A DNA stretch of 23,825 nt, taken from assembly GCA_023425615.1 (NCBI GenBank), contig JAFACJ010000256.1, positions 1-23,825 of the forward strand, written 5' to 3'. Under the pieces are notes generated by a model, which saw only the letters and a program-made list of their open reading frames with translations, made no database searches and had not been told where the DNA came from. The position numbers were made by a program, and so were the translations under genes. This DNA is from Actinomycetes bacterium. Lineage in GTDB: Bacteria; Actinomycetota; Actinomycetes; Streptosporangiales; Streptosporangiaceae. This document shows, piece after piece, positions 14,282-22,592 of this stretch. Positions within the stretch are counted from its first letter, which is position 1. Each line of letters opens with the position of its first letter.

Positions 14282-15358
14282 GGTGATACGGGTGAACTGC
14301 CACGGGTTCTGCGAGACACCGCTACAGGTGGACCGCACGTCGCCGGGACAGGGCCGGTCGCGGTTGACCGACCAGAACGCCAGCCGGGTCAGGCCGCGCT
14401 CGCCCGCCCAGTCGCGGATCGCCGTCCAGGTGGCGGGCGTGGTGATCTCCTTGTCGTCGGAGCGTCCGTTCATGCCGGAGATGCCCATGCGGCTGTAGGC
14501 GGTGGCCTCGCTCCAGCCGCGGACGGAGACGAGCGTCCGCTTCAGGCCCTGGGCGGCGCTGACGGTGCCGGCGCGGATGTTCCCGCCCCCGAAGTTGAAC
14601 GGCATGATCGTGTAGTTGTCGACGTCGACGCCGAATTCCTTCGCCCGCCGGATGAGGCGTACCCCCCACCGGTCGGGGCCCTTGCGCGCGGTGCTCATCG
14701 TGATGATGATCCCGATGCCGGGATTGCGGCTCTCGACGATCTTCAGCCCGCGCAGGATCCGGTCCTGGACCGCGGCGTTCCTCAGCTCGCTGTTCTCCAT
14801 GTCGAAGTCCAGCGCCGTCGGCCGGTAGGCGTCGATCACCTTCTGCACGGCGGCCGCGTACGCCTGCGGGGTGGCGCAGCGCGGGCCGAGCTTGCGTCCC
14901 GACCAGCCTCCGAAGGAGATCTGGACGCTGCCGCCCGCCGCCTTGATCGCCGCGATCGTCCTGGCGTCGACGCCGCCCTTCAGCGGGCGCCTCCCGTCCC
15001 ACGCGGGGCCGCAGCCGCCGTCGGACAGGATGAAGGCCAGGGTGAAGGACCTGATGCCGGTCGCCTTCATCACCTTCTTCACATTCGGCGGGCGTCCCCA
15101 GCCCAGGTGAAGGTAGGCGGCGGAGTGCTTCATGGACACCCGCGAAACATCGGCTTTCGCGCTGGACGGTCCGCTTGAGGTGCTGTTCTTCGGCTGCACC
15201 CCGCCGGACGGCCGCTGCGGGGACGCCGCGGACGGCACCACGGCCTGGGTGGCCCGCAGGTCGCGGGGCTCGTCCTGGAGTGCCGCCACCACGGCGACGC
15301 CGACGGCCCCGGCAGTGATCCCTGCGGCGACCCCGATGCCCAGGTCCCGGCGCCTCAT
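14270..15358 (-). CDS. Secreted or membrane-anchored GH18-like (chitinase-like) protein
   Basis: A 362-residue protein. The N-terminus MRRRDLGIGV with a hydrophobic stretch (about 6-27) is a signal peptide or anchor, possibly Tat-like because of the RRR. A low-complexity S/P/K linker (about 40-75) follows, then a TIM-barrel glycoside hydrolase 18-like domain (about 78-362). Family markers are ISFGGWSG (147-154), the catalytic strand LDFDMEN (183-189) with D184, D186 and candidate acid E188, and IMPFNFGGGN at the next strand. The first Asp of the DxxDxDxE signature is replaced by Thr at 181, so activity may be altered. It probably hydrolyses or binds GlcNAc polymers outside the cell. Its ATG overlaps the stop of the preceding gene by 4 bases, with GGGAGG upstream, so the two are coupled. 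Confidence 0.8.
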   Translation of the reverse strand: MRRRDLGIGVAAGITAGAVGVAVVAALQDEPRDLRATQAVVPSAASPQRPSGGVQPKNSTSSGPSSAKADVSRVSMKHSAAYLHLGWGRPPNVKKVMKATGIRSFTLAFILSDGGCGPAWDGRRPLKGGVDARTIAAIKAAGGSVQISFGGWSGRKLGPRCATPQAYAAAVQKVIDAYRPTALDFDMENSELRNAAVQDRILRGLKIVESRNPGIGIIITMSTARKGPDRWGVRLIRRAKEFGVDVDNYTIMPFNFGGGNIRAGTVSAAQGLKRTLVSVRGWSEATAYSRMGISGMNGRSDDKEITTPATWTAIRDWAGERGLTRLAFWSVNRDRPCPGDVRSTCSGVSQNPWQFTRITAGF

Positions 15359-16278
15359 CGGGCGGCCTCCCGCTGGAAGACCACGGCGGCGACCGGCATC
15401 GCCGGGTTCCGCCGCCCCAGCACGCTCAACGCGAACCCGTGCGAGGGTACCCTGCCGCACAACTCGCCCGGTTCGACCCGCACCCCCCGTGCCTTCAGGT
15501 CCGCGACGACCTCGGCATAGGGACGATCCAGCAGCGGCACGTCCTGGAACCATGCGGTGCCCGTGGCGCCCACATAGCTGATGGCCAGTGTCGTCAGCTT
15601 CTCCTCCGCGTCGAAGGTGAGGATCAGGCCGTGGTCGAAGTACCAGTCCTGGGCCGCGCCACCGTAGGCGGGAACGCTTTGCAGCGCGGGCCCGAGCAGC
15701 GCCCGCAGCGCCCAGCGGTCCTGGCCGAGCCGCACTGAGCGCGTGCCCTCGCCGGGCACCAGGTGGTGCTCGGTGATCGGCTCGGCGCCGGGCTCACGCG
15801 ACATGCGGAGCATGCCGTCGGAGGGGCTGCGCAGGAACACCCCGACGGACTCGACATACCGGGAGTCGTCCTCCAGGTCCGCGGGGGTGAGGGAGAACCC
15901 GGCCTCGGGCAGTTCGCACCCGTTCTCCCCGTCGACGACCCGGTGGCCCTTCCCGCGCAGATCGGCCACGACGTCGCCGTAGGGGCGGCCGGTCAGCAGC
16001 ACCTCGTCGTAGTGGGCGGGCGCGGGGTCGTGCAGTTCCAGGTAGAACAACCGCTCGAGGTCGTCGTAGAAGAGGATCAGATCGCCCTCGAGGTAGTGGT
16101 CGCACACACCGGTGTCCCAGGCCGCCTTGCGGAACGTCCGGACCTCGCCGACGGCGTCGCCGAGCGCCCTGGTGAACTGCTTGGCGATCTCACGCCGGGT
16201 CCTGCCGAGCAGGATGGGCTTGGCAAGTAGCCCCCCTATACCCTCGTAAGGCAGAATCTCCCATCCGAATAGCCCCAT
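15355..16278 (-). CDS. Uncharacterised protein with an internally duplicated domain
   Basis: A 307-residue, probably cytoplasmic protein without signal peptide or membrane helix. Two halves align by eye. Copy 1 has LGRTRREI (24-31), YLEGDLILFYDDLERLFYLEL (62-82), LLTGRPYGDVVADLRGKGHRV (94-114), CELPEAGFSL (121-130) and SVGVFLR (144-150). Copy 2 has VRLGQDRW (182-189), YFDHGLILTFDAEEKLTTLAI (213-233), LLDRPYAEVVADLKARGVRV (249-268), CGRVPSHGFAL (274-284) and VAAVVFQR (296-303). The shared core is [RK]PY.[DE]VVADL followed by a cysteine and G-F. I do not recognise the family; the small mixed alpha/beta repeats recall immunity-type proteins, which is speculation. It is the first gene of a two-gene unit with the GH18-like protein. 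No clear ribosome binding site precedes the ATG. Confidence 0.78.
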   Translation of the reverse strand: MGLFGWEILPYEGIGGLLAKPILLGRTRREIAKQFTRALGDAVGEVRTFRKAAWDTGVCDHYLEGDLILFYDDLERLFYLELHDPAPAHYDEVLLTGRPYGDVVADLRGKGHRVVDGENGCELPEAGFSLTPADLEDDSRYVESVGVFLRSPSDGMLRMSREPGAEPITEHHLVPGEGTRSVRLGQDRWALRALLGPALQSVPAYGGAAQDWYFDHGLILTFDAEEKLTTLAISYVGATGTAWFQDVPLLDRPYAEVVADLKARGVRVEPGELCGRVPSHGFALSVLGRRNPAMPVAAVVFQREAAR

Positions 16279-16348
16279 CCCGGAATGATGGCAGAGATCC
16301 GGCAGACTTCCGCGCGGGCGTCAGAAACGAGATACGGAGGTCGGGCCG

Positions 16349-17896
16349 ATGTCAGGATCCGGATGGGGCGGTGCGCACTGGGTCGACCATGTCGCACGGC
16401 ACGCGCACGCGCGTCCCGAAGGCGTCGCGCTGCGGTTCGAGGGCGCCTCCACGACCTGGGCGGAGCTGGACCTGCGGGTGCGGGCGCTGGCCGGCGGCCT
16501 GCACGCGCGGGGCGTGCGGCGCGGTGACCGGGTCGTGGTGCTCATGACCAACCGGCCCGAGTTCATCGAGACGGTCATCGCCGCGAACCTGCTGGGCGCG
16601 ATCGCCGTCCCGGTGAACTTCCGGCTCTCGGCTTCGGAGGCCGCCTACATCGTCTCCGACAGCGGCGCCCGCCTCATGGTCGCCGACGGCGGGCTGGCGG
16701 GCCTCGCCGCCACGGTGCGCTCGATGAGCGACGCGGAGATCGGCCTCGTGGTGGCGGGGGAGGCCGCCGACGGCGCCGAACGGTACGCGGACGTGCTGGC
16801 CGAGGGCACCGAACCGCCTTCCGTGCCGTTGGAGGAGCGGGACACCGCCCTCATCATGTACACGTCGGGGACGACGGGCCGCCCCAAGGGCGCGATGCTC
16901 TCGCACCTGAACCTGCTGATGCAGTCCTTCACCCTCATCAGAGCGTGGCGGCTGTTCGGCGACGACGAGATCAACCTGTGCGCCTCACCGCTGTTCCACA
17001 TCGGCGCGATCGGCTCGGTCGCCCCCATGCTCATGATCGGCGCCACCACCGTGATCCTGCCCAGCGGCCAGTTCGACGCCGCCGCCACCCTTGACCTCAT
17101 CGAGTCCGAACGGATCACCAGCGCGTTCCTCGTCCCCGCCCAGTGGCAGGTGCTGTGCGCCGACCCGGCCGCCTCCCGGCGCGCGGGCTCCCTGCGCACC
17201 ATCTCCTGGGGCGCGGCGCCGGCGACGGTGACGCTGCTGGAGCGCATGGCCGAGATGTTCCCGCACGCCGCGAACGTCGCGGTGTTCGGGCAGACCGAGA
17301 TGTCGCCGGTCACCTGCGCGCTGGAGGCGCACGACGCGCTGCGCAAGATCGGCTCGGTGGGCCGCCCCGTCCCGACCGTCTCCGCCCGGATCGTCGACGC
17401 CGCCATGAAGGACGTGGCGCCCGGCGAGGTCGGCGAGATCGTCTACCGCGGCCCGTCCACGATGTCGGGGTACTGGAACAACCCTCAGGCCACCGCCGAC
17501 GCCTTCGAAGGCGGCTGGTTCCACTCCGGCGACCTCGTCCGCGCCGACGAGGAGGGCTTCCTCTACGTTGTCGACCGCAAGAAGGACATGATCATCTCCG
17601 GCGGTGAGAACATCTACTGCGCCGAGGTGGAGAACGCCCTGGCCGCCCACCCCGCCATCGCCGAGGTAGCCGTCATCGGCGTCCCCCACGACCGCTGGGG
17701 TGAGACGCCCCTGGCCGTCATCGTGCCCGCCCCCGGCCGCACCCCGCCCACCGCCGAAGATCTCGCCGACTGGTGCCGCGACCGCCTGGCCTCCTACAAG
17801 AAGCCCACCGCCGTCGCCATCGTCGAGGCACTGCCCCGCAACGCCTCCGGCAAGGTCCTCAAAAACGAACTCCGCGCCGATCAGGCGGACGGCTGA
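16349..17896 (+). CDS. Acyl-CoA synthetase / fatty-acid-CoA ligase (FadD-like)
   Basis: A 515-residue adenylate-forming enzyme that activates a carboxylic acid with ATP and joins it to CoA. Motifs in order: P-loop YTSGTTGRPKG (171-181), FGQTE (314-318), the SGD loop in GWFHSGDL (389-396), the hinge DRKKDMIISGGENIYCAEVE (409-428), and the catalytic lysine K502 in NASGKVLK. Substrate specificity (fatty, aromatic or other acid) cannot be read. The ATG at 16349 is 8 bases after CGGAGG. It is divergent from the duplicated-domain gene (70 bases between starts) and converges on the alpha/beta hydrolase with 7 bases between stops. Confidence 0.95.
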   Translation: MSGSGWGGAHWVDHVARHAHARPEGVALRFEGASTTWAELDLRVRALAGGLHARGVRRGDRVVVLMTNRPEFIETVIAANLLGAIAVPVNFRLSASEAAYIVSDSGARLMVADGGLAGLAATVRSMSDAEIGLVVAGEAADGAERYADVLAEGTEPPSVPLEERDTALIMYTSGTTGRPKGAMLSHLNLLMQSFTLIRAWRLFGDDEINLCASPLFHIGAIGSVAPMLMIGATTVILPSGQFDAAATLDLIESERITSAFLVPAQWQVLCADPAASRRAGSLRTISWGAAPATVTLLERMAEMFPHAANVAVFGQTEMSPVTCALEAHDALRKIGSVGRPVPTVSARIVDAAMKDVAPGEVGEIVYRGPSTMSGYWNNPQATADAFEGGWFHSGDLVRADEEGFLYVVDRKKDMIISGGENIYCAEVENALAAHPAIAEVAVIGVPHDRWGETPLAVIVPAPGRTPPTAEDLADWCRDRLASYKKPTAVAIVEALPRNASGKVLKNELRADQADG

Positions 17897-17903
17897 GGGC
17901 AGC

Positions 17904-18716
17904 TCACCAGCCCGCCGCGGCCAGTGCCGCCGACAGCCTCGGGGCGATCACGTCGGCGGTGGCCAGCCCGGCGATGTGGTCGAGGTCCTCGAACTCGATC
18001 ACCTCGAAGCCCGCGTCGTGCAGCCGGCCGGTGTGCTCGACGATGCGGCGGGCGATGGCGCTGCCGCCGGTGTACTGGTACATGCGGCATTCCGGTTCGC
18101 TGTCCCGGGACCCGTACCACAGGATCTTGGGGCCCTTGAGCGCCCGGAGCGCCGTGACGTCGTCGCGTGCCGCCCACTCCCGGTACAGCAGGACGCCCAG
18201 GTGCTGTTCGTTCGCCTTGTCGGCCCGCCCCGCCTGGAGGAAGGCGGTGCGCGCGCCTTCGACGTAGCCGAGCCAGTAGCCGTAGTCGCTCAGCAGCGGA
18301 AACCCGCCGATCATGAGCCCGGCCGCCCGGTCGGTGGCGGTGACCAGGAAGCCCGCGAGGGCCGCCATGCCCGAGTAGCCGGCCAGGACGAAGTCACCCA
18401 CGCCCGCGGCGTCGGCGACGGCGTGCAGGTCGGCGATCTCGGCCTCCAGCGGATAGGAGCTCCAGCCGACCGGGTCCCAGGGGCCGCCGGCCTCGTCCTC
18501 GGCCTCCATCACACCGACGACCTGCCGCGGCTTGTAGCGCACCACCCGGTACCCCTCCGCGGCCAGGGCGGAGGCCAGCGCGGAGTGCTCGACGCGCATC
18601 CGCGAGGGGAAGACGACGCCGGGGCCCTCTCCCACCGCCTCGTACCACAGCGTGTACCCATCGCCGGTCACGGTCGTCGCCACGATGCTCCCATCCCCTC
18701 GGTCCGGTACCGCCAT
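17904..18716 (-). CDS. Alpha/beta hydrolase
   Basis: A 270-residue alpha/beta-hydrolase-fold protein, numbered from the ATG at 18716. The nucleophile elbow is GYSGM (113-117), with Ser 115. The last Gly of the usual GxSxG is Met, as in some family members. The likely acid is Asp 205 in YGSRDSEPE, and the histidine is H247 in DLDHIAGL. A cap-like helical region lies between residues 140 and 190. The substrate is unknown. The start is uncertain: a GTG at 18683 has GGGAG 4-5 bases upstream and would give a protein starting just before GDGYTLWYEAVGEGPGVV. The gene lies 53 bases downstream of the P-loop kinase gene on the same strand, with a 10-bp palindrome (GCCGATCGGC, 18747-18756) between them. 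Confidence 0.85.
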   Translation of the reverse strand: MAVPDRGDGSIVATTVTGDGYTLWYEAVGEGPGVVFPSRMRVEHSALASALAAEGYRVVRYKPRQVVGVMEAEDEAGGPWDPVGWSSYPLEAEIADLHAVADAAGVGDFVLAGYSGMAALAGFLVTATDRAAGLMIGGFPLLSDYGYWLGYVEGARTAFLQAGRADKANEQHLGVLLYREWAARDDVTALRALKGPKILWYGSRDSEPECRMYQYTGGSAIARRIVEHTGRLHDAGFEVIEFEDLDHIAGLATADVIAPRLSAALAAAGW

Positions 18717-18746
18717 GATGATCTCGAAAGTCGGCCGGGGACGCGG

Positions 18747-18756
18747 GCCGATCGGC
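18747..18756. repeat. 10-bp palindrome between kinase and hydrolase genes
   Basis: GCCGATCGGC is a perfect palindrome in the 53-base gap. It may be a regulator site, or chance in GC-rich DNA. Confidence 0.25.
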
Positions 18757-18769
18757 GTATCTCGTCGGC

Positions 18770-19315
18770 TCAGGAGATCTGGGCCTCCATCCAGGCGCGT
18801 CGGAGGATCTCCTCGACGGTCTCCTCCGGGGTCTGGTCGGAGGTGTCGAGCCAGAGGCCGAGACGGGGGGTCCAGGCGCGCAGCTCCTGGTCGAGCGCGT
18901 CGATGCTCCACTGGTCGTAGGCGTCCTTGTGGCGTGCCGCCTCACGGGCGGAGACCACGTCGGGCCGCGGCGCGAGGACGACGCCGAGCAGGGGCCGTTG
19001 CCGGATCATGTGGACCATGTCGGTGAGGTGGTCGCCGAGGATGACGTCCTGGGCGATGGGGGTGAACCCCTCACGGAAGTACTCGTCGCACGTCGTCGCC
19101 GTGAGCCGGTGGCGCAGCCGGAGCTGCCGTATCGCCTCATCGGACGGGTCGGGCGTCATGTCCGCACGGCCGCTGACGATCATGCGGCGGAACAGGTCGC
19201 CGCGGATGTGCGCCGACCGGGGGAGCCGCTCGGCGAGCATCTGCGCGACGGTGGACTTCCCCGCCGCCTGAATCCCTGTGATGAGGATGATGGCCTGGGG
19301 AAGTGATGAGATCAT
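18770..19315 (-). CDS. P-loop NTPase / small-molecule kinase-like protein
   Basis: A 181-residue protein of the P-loop kinase fold (COG0645-like, related to chloramphenicol phosphotransferase and gluconate kinase families). Walker A is GIQAAGKST (14-22). IRGDLFRRMIVSGRADM (37-53) contains the acidic substrate-side residue D40. The basic lid region comprises RQRPLLGVVLAPRPDVVSAREAARH. The C-terminus TPRLGLWLDTSDQTPEETVEEIL is typical of the actinobacterial group. The phosphorylated substrate is unknown. I chose the ATG at 19315; the frame extends a few codons upstream without better signals. It is divergent from the lipoprotein gene, with under 40 bases between starts, and may be co-transcribed with the alpha/beta hydrolase. 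Confidence 0.88.
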   Translation of the reverse strand: MISSLPQAIILITGIQAAGKSTVAQMLAERLPRSAHIRGDLFRRMIVSGRADMTPDPSDEAIRQLRLRHRLTATTCDEYFREGFTPIAQDVILGDHLTDMVHMIRQRPLLGVVLAPRPDVVSAREAARHKDAYDQWSIDALDQELRAWTPRLGLWLDTSDQTPEETVEEILRRAWMEAQIS

Positions 19316-19352
19316 GAGTGTCTCTCTGCTATCGGTAGTCCTGTCCGCCACG

Positions 19353-20135
19353 GTGAAGACCTACCCCTTGACCAAGCCCGGTCATCGCACCCGCGCGCGT
19401 CCGGTGGCGGGATGCGCCGCGGTGCTGGCCCTGGCCTCCCTCGCCGGATGCGGCGGCTCGGCCGACAGCGCCGAGCCCGAACGGCGCCGGTTCGGGCCGG
19501 TCGGCGACCGGCTCGTCATCTCCAAGAACGTCGGCGACCTCGACATCAAGCCCGCCGACGTCGAGGAGGTCCAGGTGACCCGCCGCCTCTCCGGCCAGTC
19601 CCTGATCGGCGGAAGGCCCAAGGCGACCTGGGAGCTCAAGGGCGACGAACTCACGCTGTCCGTCGACTGCGGGACCCTCGCCAGCCGCTGCTCCATCAGC
19701 TACGAGGTGCTGGTGCCCAGGAGGGTGACACCGACCATCAAGGGCGAGAACGGCACCATCTCCGCATCCGGATTCGGCACGGGGCTGCGGATCCGCACCG
19801 GCAACGGCGCGGTCTCCGTCACGGACGCCTCCGGCCCTCTCACCCTGGAGAGCGAGAACGGGGAACTGCGCGCCACCGGAGTCACCTCGCGCCGCGTGGA
19901 CGCCTCCTCCCAGAACGGCCAGATCCACCTGTCCCTCACGACCGTTCCCGACAAGGTGGGAGTGACGACCGAGAACGGCGCGGTGCAGGTGGAGGTCCCG
20001 AAGGCCGCCTACAAGGTCGTGACGACCACCGAGAACGGCAGTGTCAGCGCCGATGTGCCCAGGGACGACGCCAGTCCCCACACGATCACGATCCGGACCC
20101 TCAACGGCCCGATCGCGCTGCGCACCGCCCGCTAG
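19353..20135 (+). CDS. DUF4097-type (toast-rack) lipoprotein
   Basis: About 260 residues. The basic N-terminus HRTRARP leads into a hydrophobic stretch VAGCAAVLALASLAGCGG with the lipobox LAGC, so the protein is probably a lipid-anchored exported protein (lipidated Cys about 33). The mature domain (about 55-260) is built of short beta-strand rungs with recurring NG turns: ENGTISASG, GNGAVSVTD, ENGELRATG, QNGQIHLSL, ENGAVQVEV, ENGSVSADV and LNGPIALRT. This is the DUF4097 beta-solenoid-like pattern; its function is unknown. The start is uncertain: GTG at 19353 or TTG at 19368, with no good ribosome binding site. The divergent kinase gene is very close. Its stop overlaps the convergent TetR stop by 4 bases (20132-20135). 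Confidence 0.82.
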   Translation: MKTYPLTKPGHRTRARPVAGCAAVLALASLAGCGGSADSAEPERRRFGPVGDRLVISKNVGDLDIKPADVEEVQVTRRLSGQSLIGGRPKATWELKGDELTLSVDCGTLASRCSISYEVLVPRRVTPTIKGENGTISASGFGTGLRIRTGNGAVSVTDASGPLTLESENGELRATGVTSRRVDASSQNGQIHLSLTTVPDKVGVTTENGAVQVEVPKAAYKVVTTTENGSVSADVPRDDASPHTITIRTLNGPIALRTAR

Positions 20136-20722
20136 GACGAGGCGCCACGCTCCAGATAGGGACCCAGGAGTTCGCGGGCGAGGGCGCGGGCGCGGTCCTC
20201 GGGGATGTCGCCGCTCTCCAGCATCAGGGACGCGCGCTGGACGACGGCCTGGATCAGCTCGCCCATCGCCTCGGGGTCGGTGCAGCCCAGATCGGTGAGC
20301 GCCTCGAACAGGGGGGTGCGCAACTGGTCGTGCAGGGTCTTGCTGGACTCCAGCAGGGACTCGGTGCGGGCGAAGGCGGCGAGGCCGCGGGCGATGGCGT
20401 GCTCCCCGGAGGCCACCAGGTGGAGGTTGGCGTCCACGTACGCCAGGGCGCGGGCGGCCGGGGTGGACGCCTCATCGACGCGTGCCTGGACGTAGGCCGC
20501 CCACCGGGGGAACATGTCGGCGATGACGGCGTCCAGAAGGTCGTTCTTGGAGCTGAAGTACTGGTAGATGCTGGAGCGTGCCAGGCCGGTGCGTTGGGCG
20601 ACGGCGGCCAGGCTGGGGATCTCGCTGCCGCCCAGGGCGAGGATGTCCCGCGCCGCGTCCAGGATGGCCTTGCGCTGCATGGCCCGGTGCTCGGCCACGG
20701 TGGCCGCCTGAATCCTCGGCAC
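20132..20722 (-). CDS. TetR family regulator of the adjacent ABC operon
   Basis: A 196-residue TetR protein. The helix-turn-helix (about 15-63) reads RKAILDAARDILALGG, SLAAVAQRTGLARSSIYQYFSSKNDLL. The helical C-terminal domain (about 75-190) binds an unknown ligand. The start is GTG at 20722 with an excellent AAGGAG 4 bases upstream. It lies 19 bases after the ABC ATPase stop and is the third gene of the permease-ATPase-TetR operon, so it probably represses that operon through the palindromes upstream of the permease. It converges with the lipoprotein gene, sharing CTAG across both stops. Confidence 0.92.
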   Translation of the reverse strand: MPRIQAATVAEHRAMQRKAILDAARDILALGGSEIPSLAAVAQRTGLARSSIYQYFSSKNDLLDAVIADMFPRWAAYVQARVDEASTPAARALAYVDANLHLVASGEHAIARGLAAFARTESLLESSKTLHDQLRTPLFEALTDLGCTDPEAMGELIQAVVQRASLMLESGDIPEDRARALARELLGPYLERGASS

Positions 20723-20741
20723 GGGACTCCTTCCGCTGTTC

Positions 20742-21416
20742 CTACCCGGCTCCGGTGAGCCTTCCGTCGACCATCTCGTAGACGGTGTCGCAGTGGCTCA
20801 GCACCTCATGATCGTGCGTCACCATGATGGTCGCCACTCCATGGTCCCTGGTCTCGCGGGCGAGCAGTGCGACGATGTCGTGGCTGCGCTGCCGGTCGAG
20901 CGCGGCGGTCGGCTCGTCCACCAGGAGGAGAGCGGGGTCGGTCATCAGGGCGCGGGCGATGCCCACCCGCTGGCGCTCGCCGCCGGAGAGCTGGTGCGGG
21001 CGGCGCCCCGCCTTCTCCTCCAGCCCGACTTCGGCGAGCAGCTTCAGCGGGTCGCGGCCCGTCTTCTTCCCGAACCTGGTCGGCAGCCGCAGCTGGTCTT
21101 CGGCGGTCAGCGCGGGAAGCAGGTTACCCGACTGGAAGACGAACCCGATGGCCTCGCGGCGCAGCGCCGTACGCGCCCGCTTGCCGGCCGCCGTCATGTC
21201 GTGTCCGGCGACGAGCACGGTGCCGGAGGTGGGAGTCGTCAGGCCGCCGGCGACGGCCAGGAGGCTGGACTTGCCCGAACCGGAAGGGCCGACGACGGCG
21301 ACGAACTCTCCCGGCTCCACGACGAGCGACACGCCGTCCAGCGCGTGGACGACCTCCTCGCCGTCGCCGATCCGCAGGTCCACGTCACGCATGACGAGCC
21401 CGGTCTCCGTCTTCAT
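20742..21416 (-). CDS. ABC transporter ATP-binding protein (MacB/LolD type)
   Basis: A 224-residue ATPase: Walker A GPSGSGKSS (43-51), Q-loop FVFQ (92-95), signature LSGGE (143-147), Walker B LLLVDEP (163-169) followed by TAALD, and switch histidine H201 in THDHE. Its ATG overlaps the permease stop by 4 bases (ATGA), indicating translational coupling. It forms an exporter with the FtsX-like permease encoded upstream. The substrate is unknown. It is clearly a separate paralogue from the ATPase at 433-1179, with different linkers and no C-terminal tail. Confidence 0.95.
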   Translation of the reverse strand: MKTETGLVMRDVDLRIGDGEEVVHALDGVSLVVEPGEFVAVVGPSGSGKSSLLAVAGGLTTPTSGTVLVAGHDMTAAGKRARTALRREAIGFVFQSGNLLPALTAEDQLRLPTRFGKKTGRDPLKLLAEVGLEEKAGRRPHQLSGGERQRVGIARALMTDPALLLVDEPTAALDRQRSHDIVALLARETRDHGVATIMVTHDHEVLSHCDTVYEMVDGRLTGAG

Positions 21417-22537
21417 CGGCTTCCTCCCAGCGCGGTCAGGGGGTCGACCGAGGTGATGCGCAGCACCGCGGCGAGCGCGCCCACCACCCCGAGGACGATG
21501 AGCAGCACGGAGGCCGACGCGACGGGTCCCACCTCCAGCGCGAACGGCGCGGTGCCGCCGATCAGGCCGCCGAGCCCGACACCGACGGCGACGCCGACGC
21601 CCACCGACAGGAGCAGGAGGATGAGCGCCTGGGCGATGGCGTCGCCCAGCAGATAGCCGGTGGACGCGCCCATCGCGCGCACGACGGCGATCTCCTGCTT
21701 GCGCTGGATCGTCAGGACCGTGAAGAACGCTCCGACGACGAGCGCGGAGATGGCGTAGAGGAACACCTTGATCAGCGTGAGGGTGGACGTCTCGGCGGTG
21801 TAGCCGGGCGAGGCGCCGAACGCCTCCTCGAGCGTCAGGGTCTCCGTCCCGGCCGCCTTGTCACCGGCGGCCGTGTCGGCGTTCGCTCCCTTCACCGCCA
21901 CCGCGGTGATCTCCTCGTGGGCGCGTGCCGGCACCTCGTCGCCGGGGCCCGCGCCGACCCGTACCTCCTGCCAGGTGCGCAACGGCACATAGGCGACGTC
22001 CACGTGCCCGTAGGTGTGCTGGTCGGCGAGCGTGCCCACGACCTTCAGGCGGGTGCCGATCCGGTCGACCGTGACGGTGTCGCCGAGCTTGATCCCGTCT
22101 TCCACGGCCGTCCGGCTCACCACGATCCCGGTGGGGTCCTGATCGCTCAGCCGCGCCCCCTGGGCGACGGCGGGGGAGAGGAAGGAGCCCGCCTCCACCC
22201 CGAACAGCGCGAAGTCGATCTCGACACCGCTGTCGCTCTTGGCGTTGACCAGCGCGTTCCCGAAGGGCGCCGCTTCCTGCACCCCCTTCTGCCGCTTCCA
22301 GGCCGCCACGGCGTCGGCCTTGACCACGCTGCGCGAGAAGGCGGCGTCGTGCTGCACCCCCTCCTCGAACGCGAACGACGTCACCGGCAGCCGCTGCAAC
22401 CCCGACACACCGTCGTTGACCAGCCCCACCGACAACCCGGACAGCATCACCATGAGCACGGCGATCAACGCCACCACGGCTCCCATGAGCCCGAACCGGG
22501 CCCTGGCGAACTTCAGCTCCCTGAGCGCTATGAACAC
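21413..22537 (-). CDS. FtsX/MacB-like ABC transporter permease
   Basis: A 374-residue permease with the standard layout: an N-terminal membrane helix (about 18-40), a large extracytoplasmic MacB-PCD-like domain (about 45-250), then three helices (about 255-277, 300-325 and 336-358). The cytoplasmic loop QRKQEIAVVRAMGAS (278-292) is the ATPase-contacting signature of FtsX proteins, and the end SVDPLTALGG is also typical. The start is GTG at 22537, the only in-frame start near the alignment beginning; AAGGG lies 9-13 bases upstream. It is the first gene of the operon with the ATPase and TetR. Confidence 0.93.
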   Translation of the reverse strand: MFIALRELKFARARFGLMGAVVALIAVLMVMLSGLSVGLVNDGVSGLQRLPVTSFAFEEGVQHDAAFSRSVVKADAVAAWKRQKGVQEAAPFGNALVNAKSDSGVEIDFALFGVEAGSFLSPAVAQGARLSDQDPTGIVVSRTAVEDGIKLGDTVTVDRIGTRLKVVGTLADQHTYGHVDVAYVPLRTWQEVRVGAGPGDEVPARAHEEITAVAVKGANADTAAGDKAAGTETLTLEEAFGASPGYTAETSTLTLIKVFLYAISALVVGAFFTVLTIQRKQEIAVVRAMGASTGYLLGDAIAQALILLLLSVGVGVAVGVGLGGLIGGTAPFALEVGPVASASVLLIVLGVVGALAAVLRITSVDPLTALGGSR

Positions 22538-22556
22538 ACGCCACGCCCTTGTGAAG

Positions 22557-22567
22557 GATAATTTATC
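22557..22567 (-). promoter_or_regulatory. Possible -10 region of the ABC permease operon
   Basis: The only AT-rich patch nearby reads GATAAATTATC on the minus strand and contains TAAATT (22560-22565), about 22 bases before the GTG. The spacer and -35 region would run through the overlapping palindromes. No consensus -35 is seen. Confidence 0.4.
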
Positions 22568-22569
22568 GA

Positions 22570-22592
22570 CATCATGTCGGCATGATACCGAC
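22570..22592. promoter_or_regulatory. Overlapping palindromes between permease and divergent TetR genes
   Basis: Two dyads share this site: ATCATG-TCGG-CATGAT (22571-22586, perfect 6-base arms) and GTCGG-CATGATA-CCGAC (22576-22592, perfect 5-base arms). GACAT-C-ATGTC (22568-22578) adds a third. On the minus strand they lie just upstream of -10-like AT-rich sequence, in position to repress the permease operon. The binder is probably one of the two flanking TetR proteins. Confidence 0.6.

Noticed and set aside
17886..17912. Hairpin between the acyl-CoA synthetase and alpha/beta hydrolase stops
   Set aside because: Only a 4-base stem (TGAG/CTCA) with a bulged extension can form; too weak to call a terminator.
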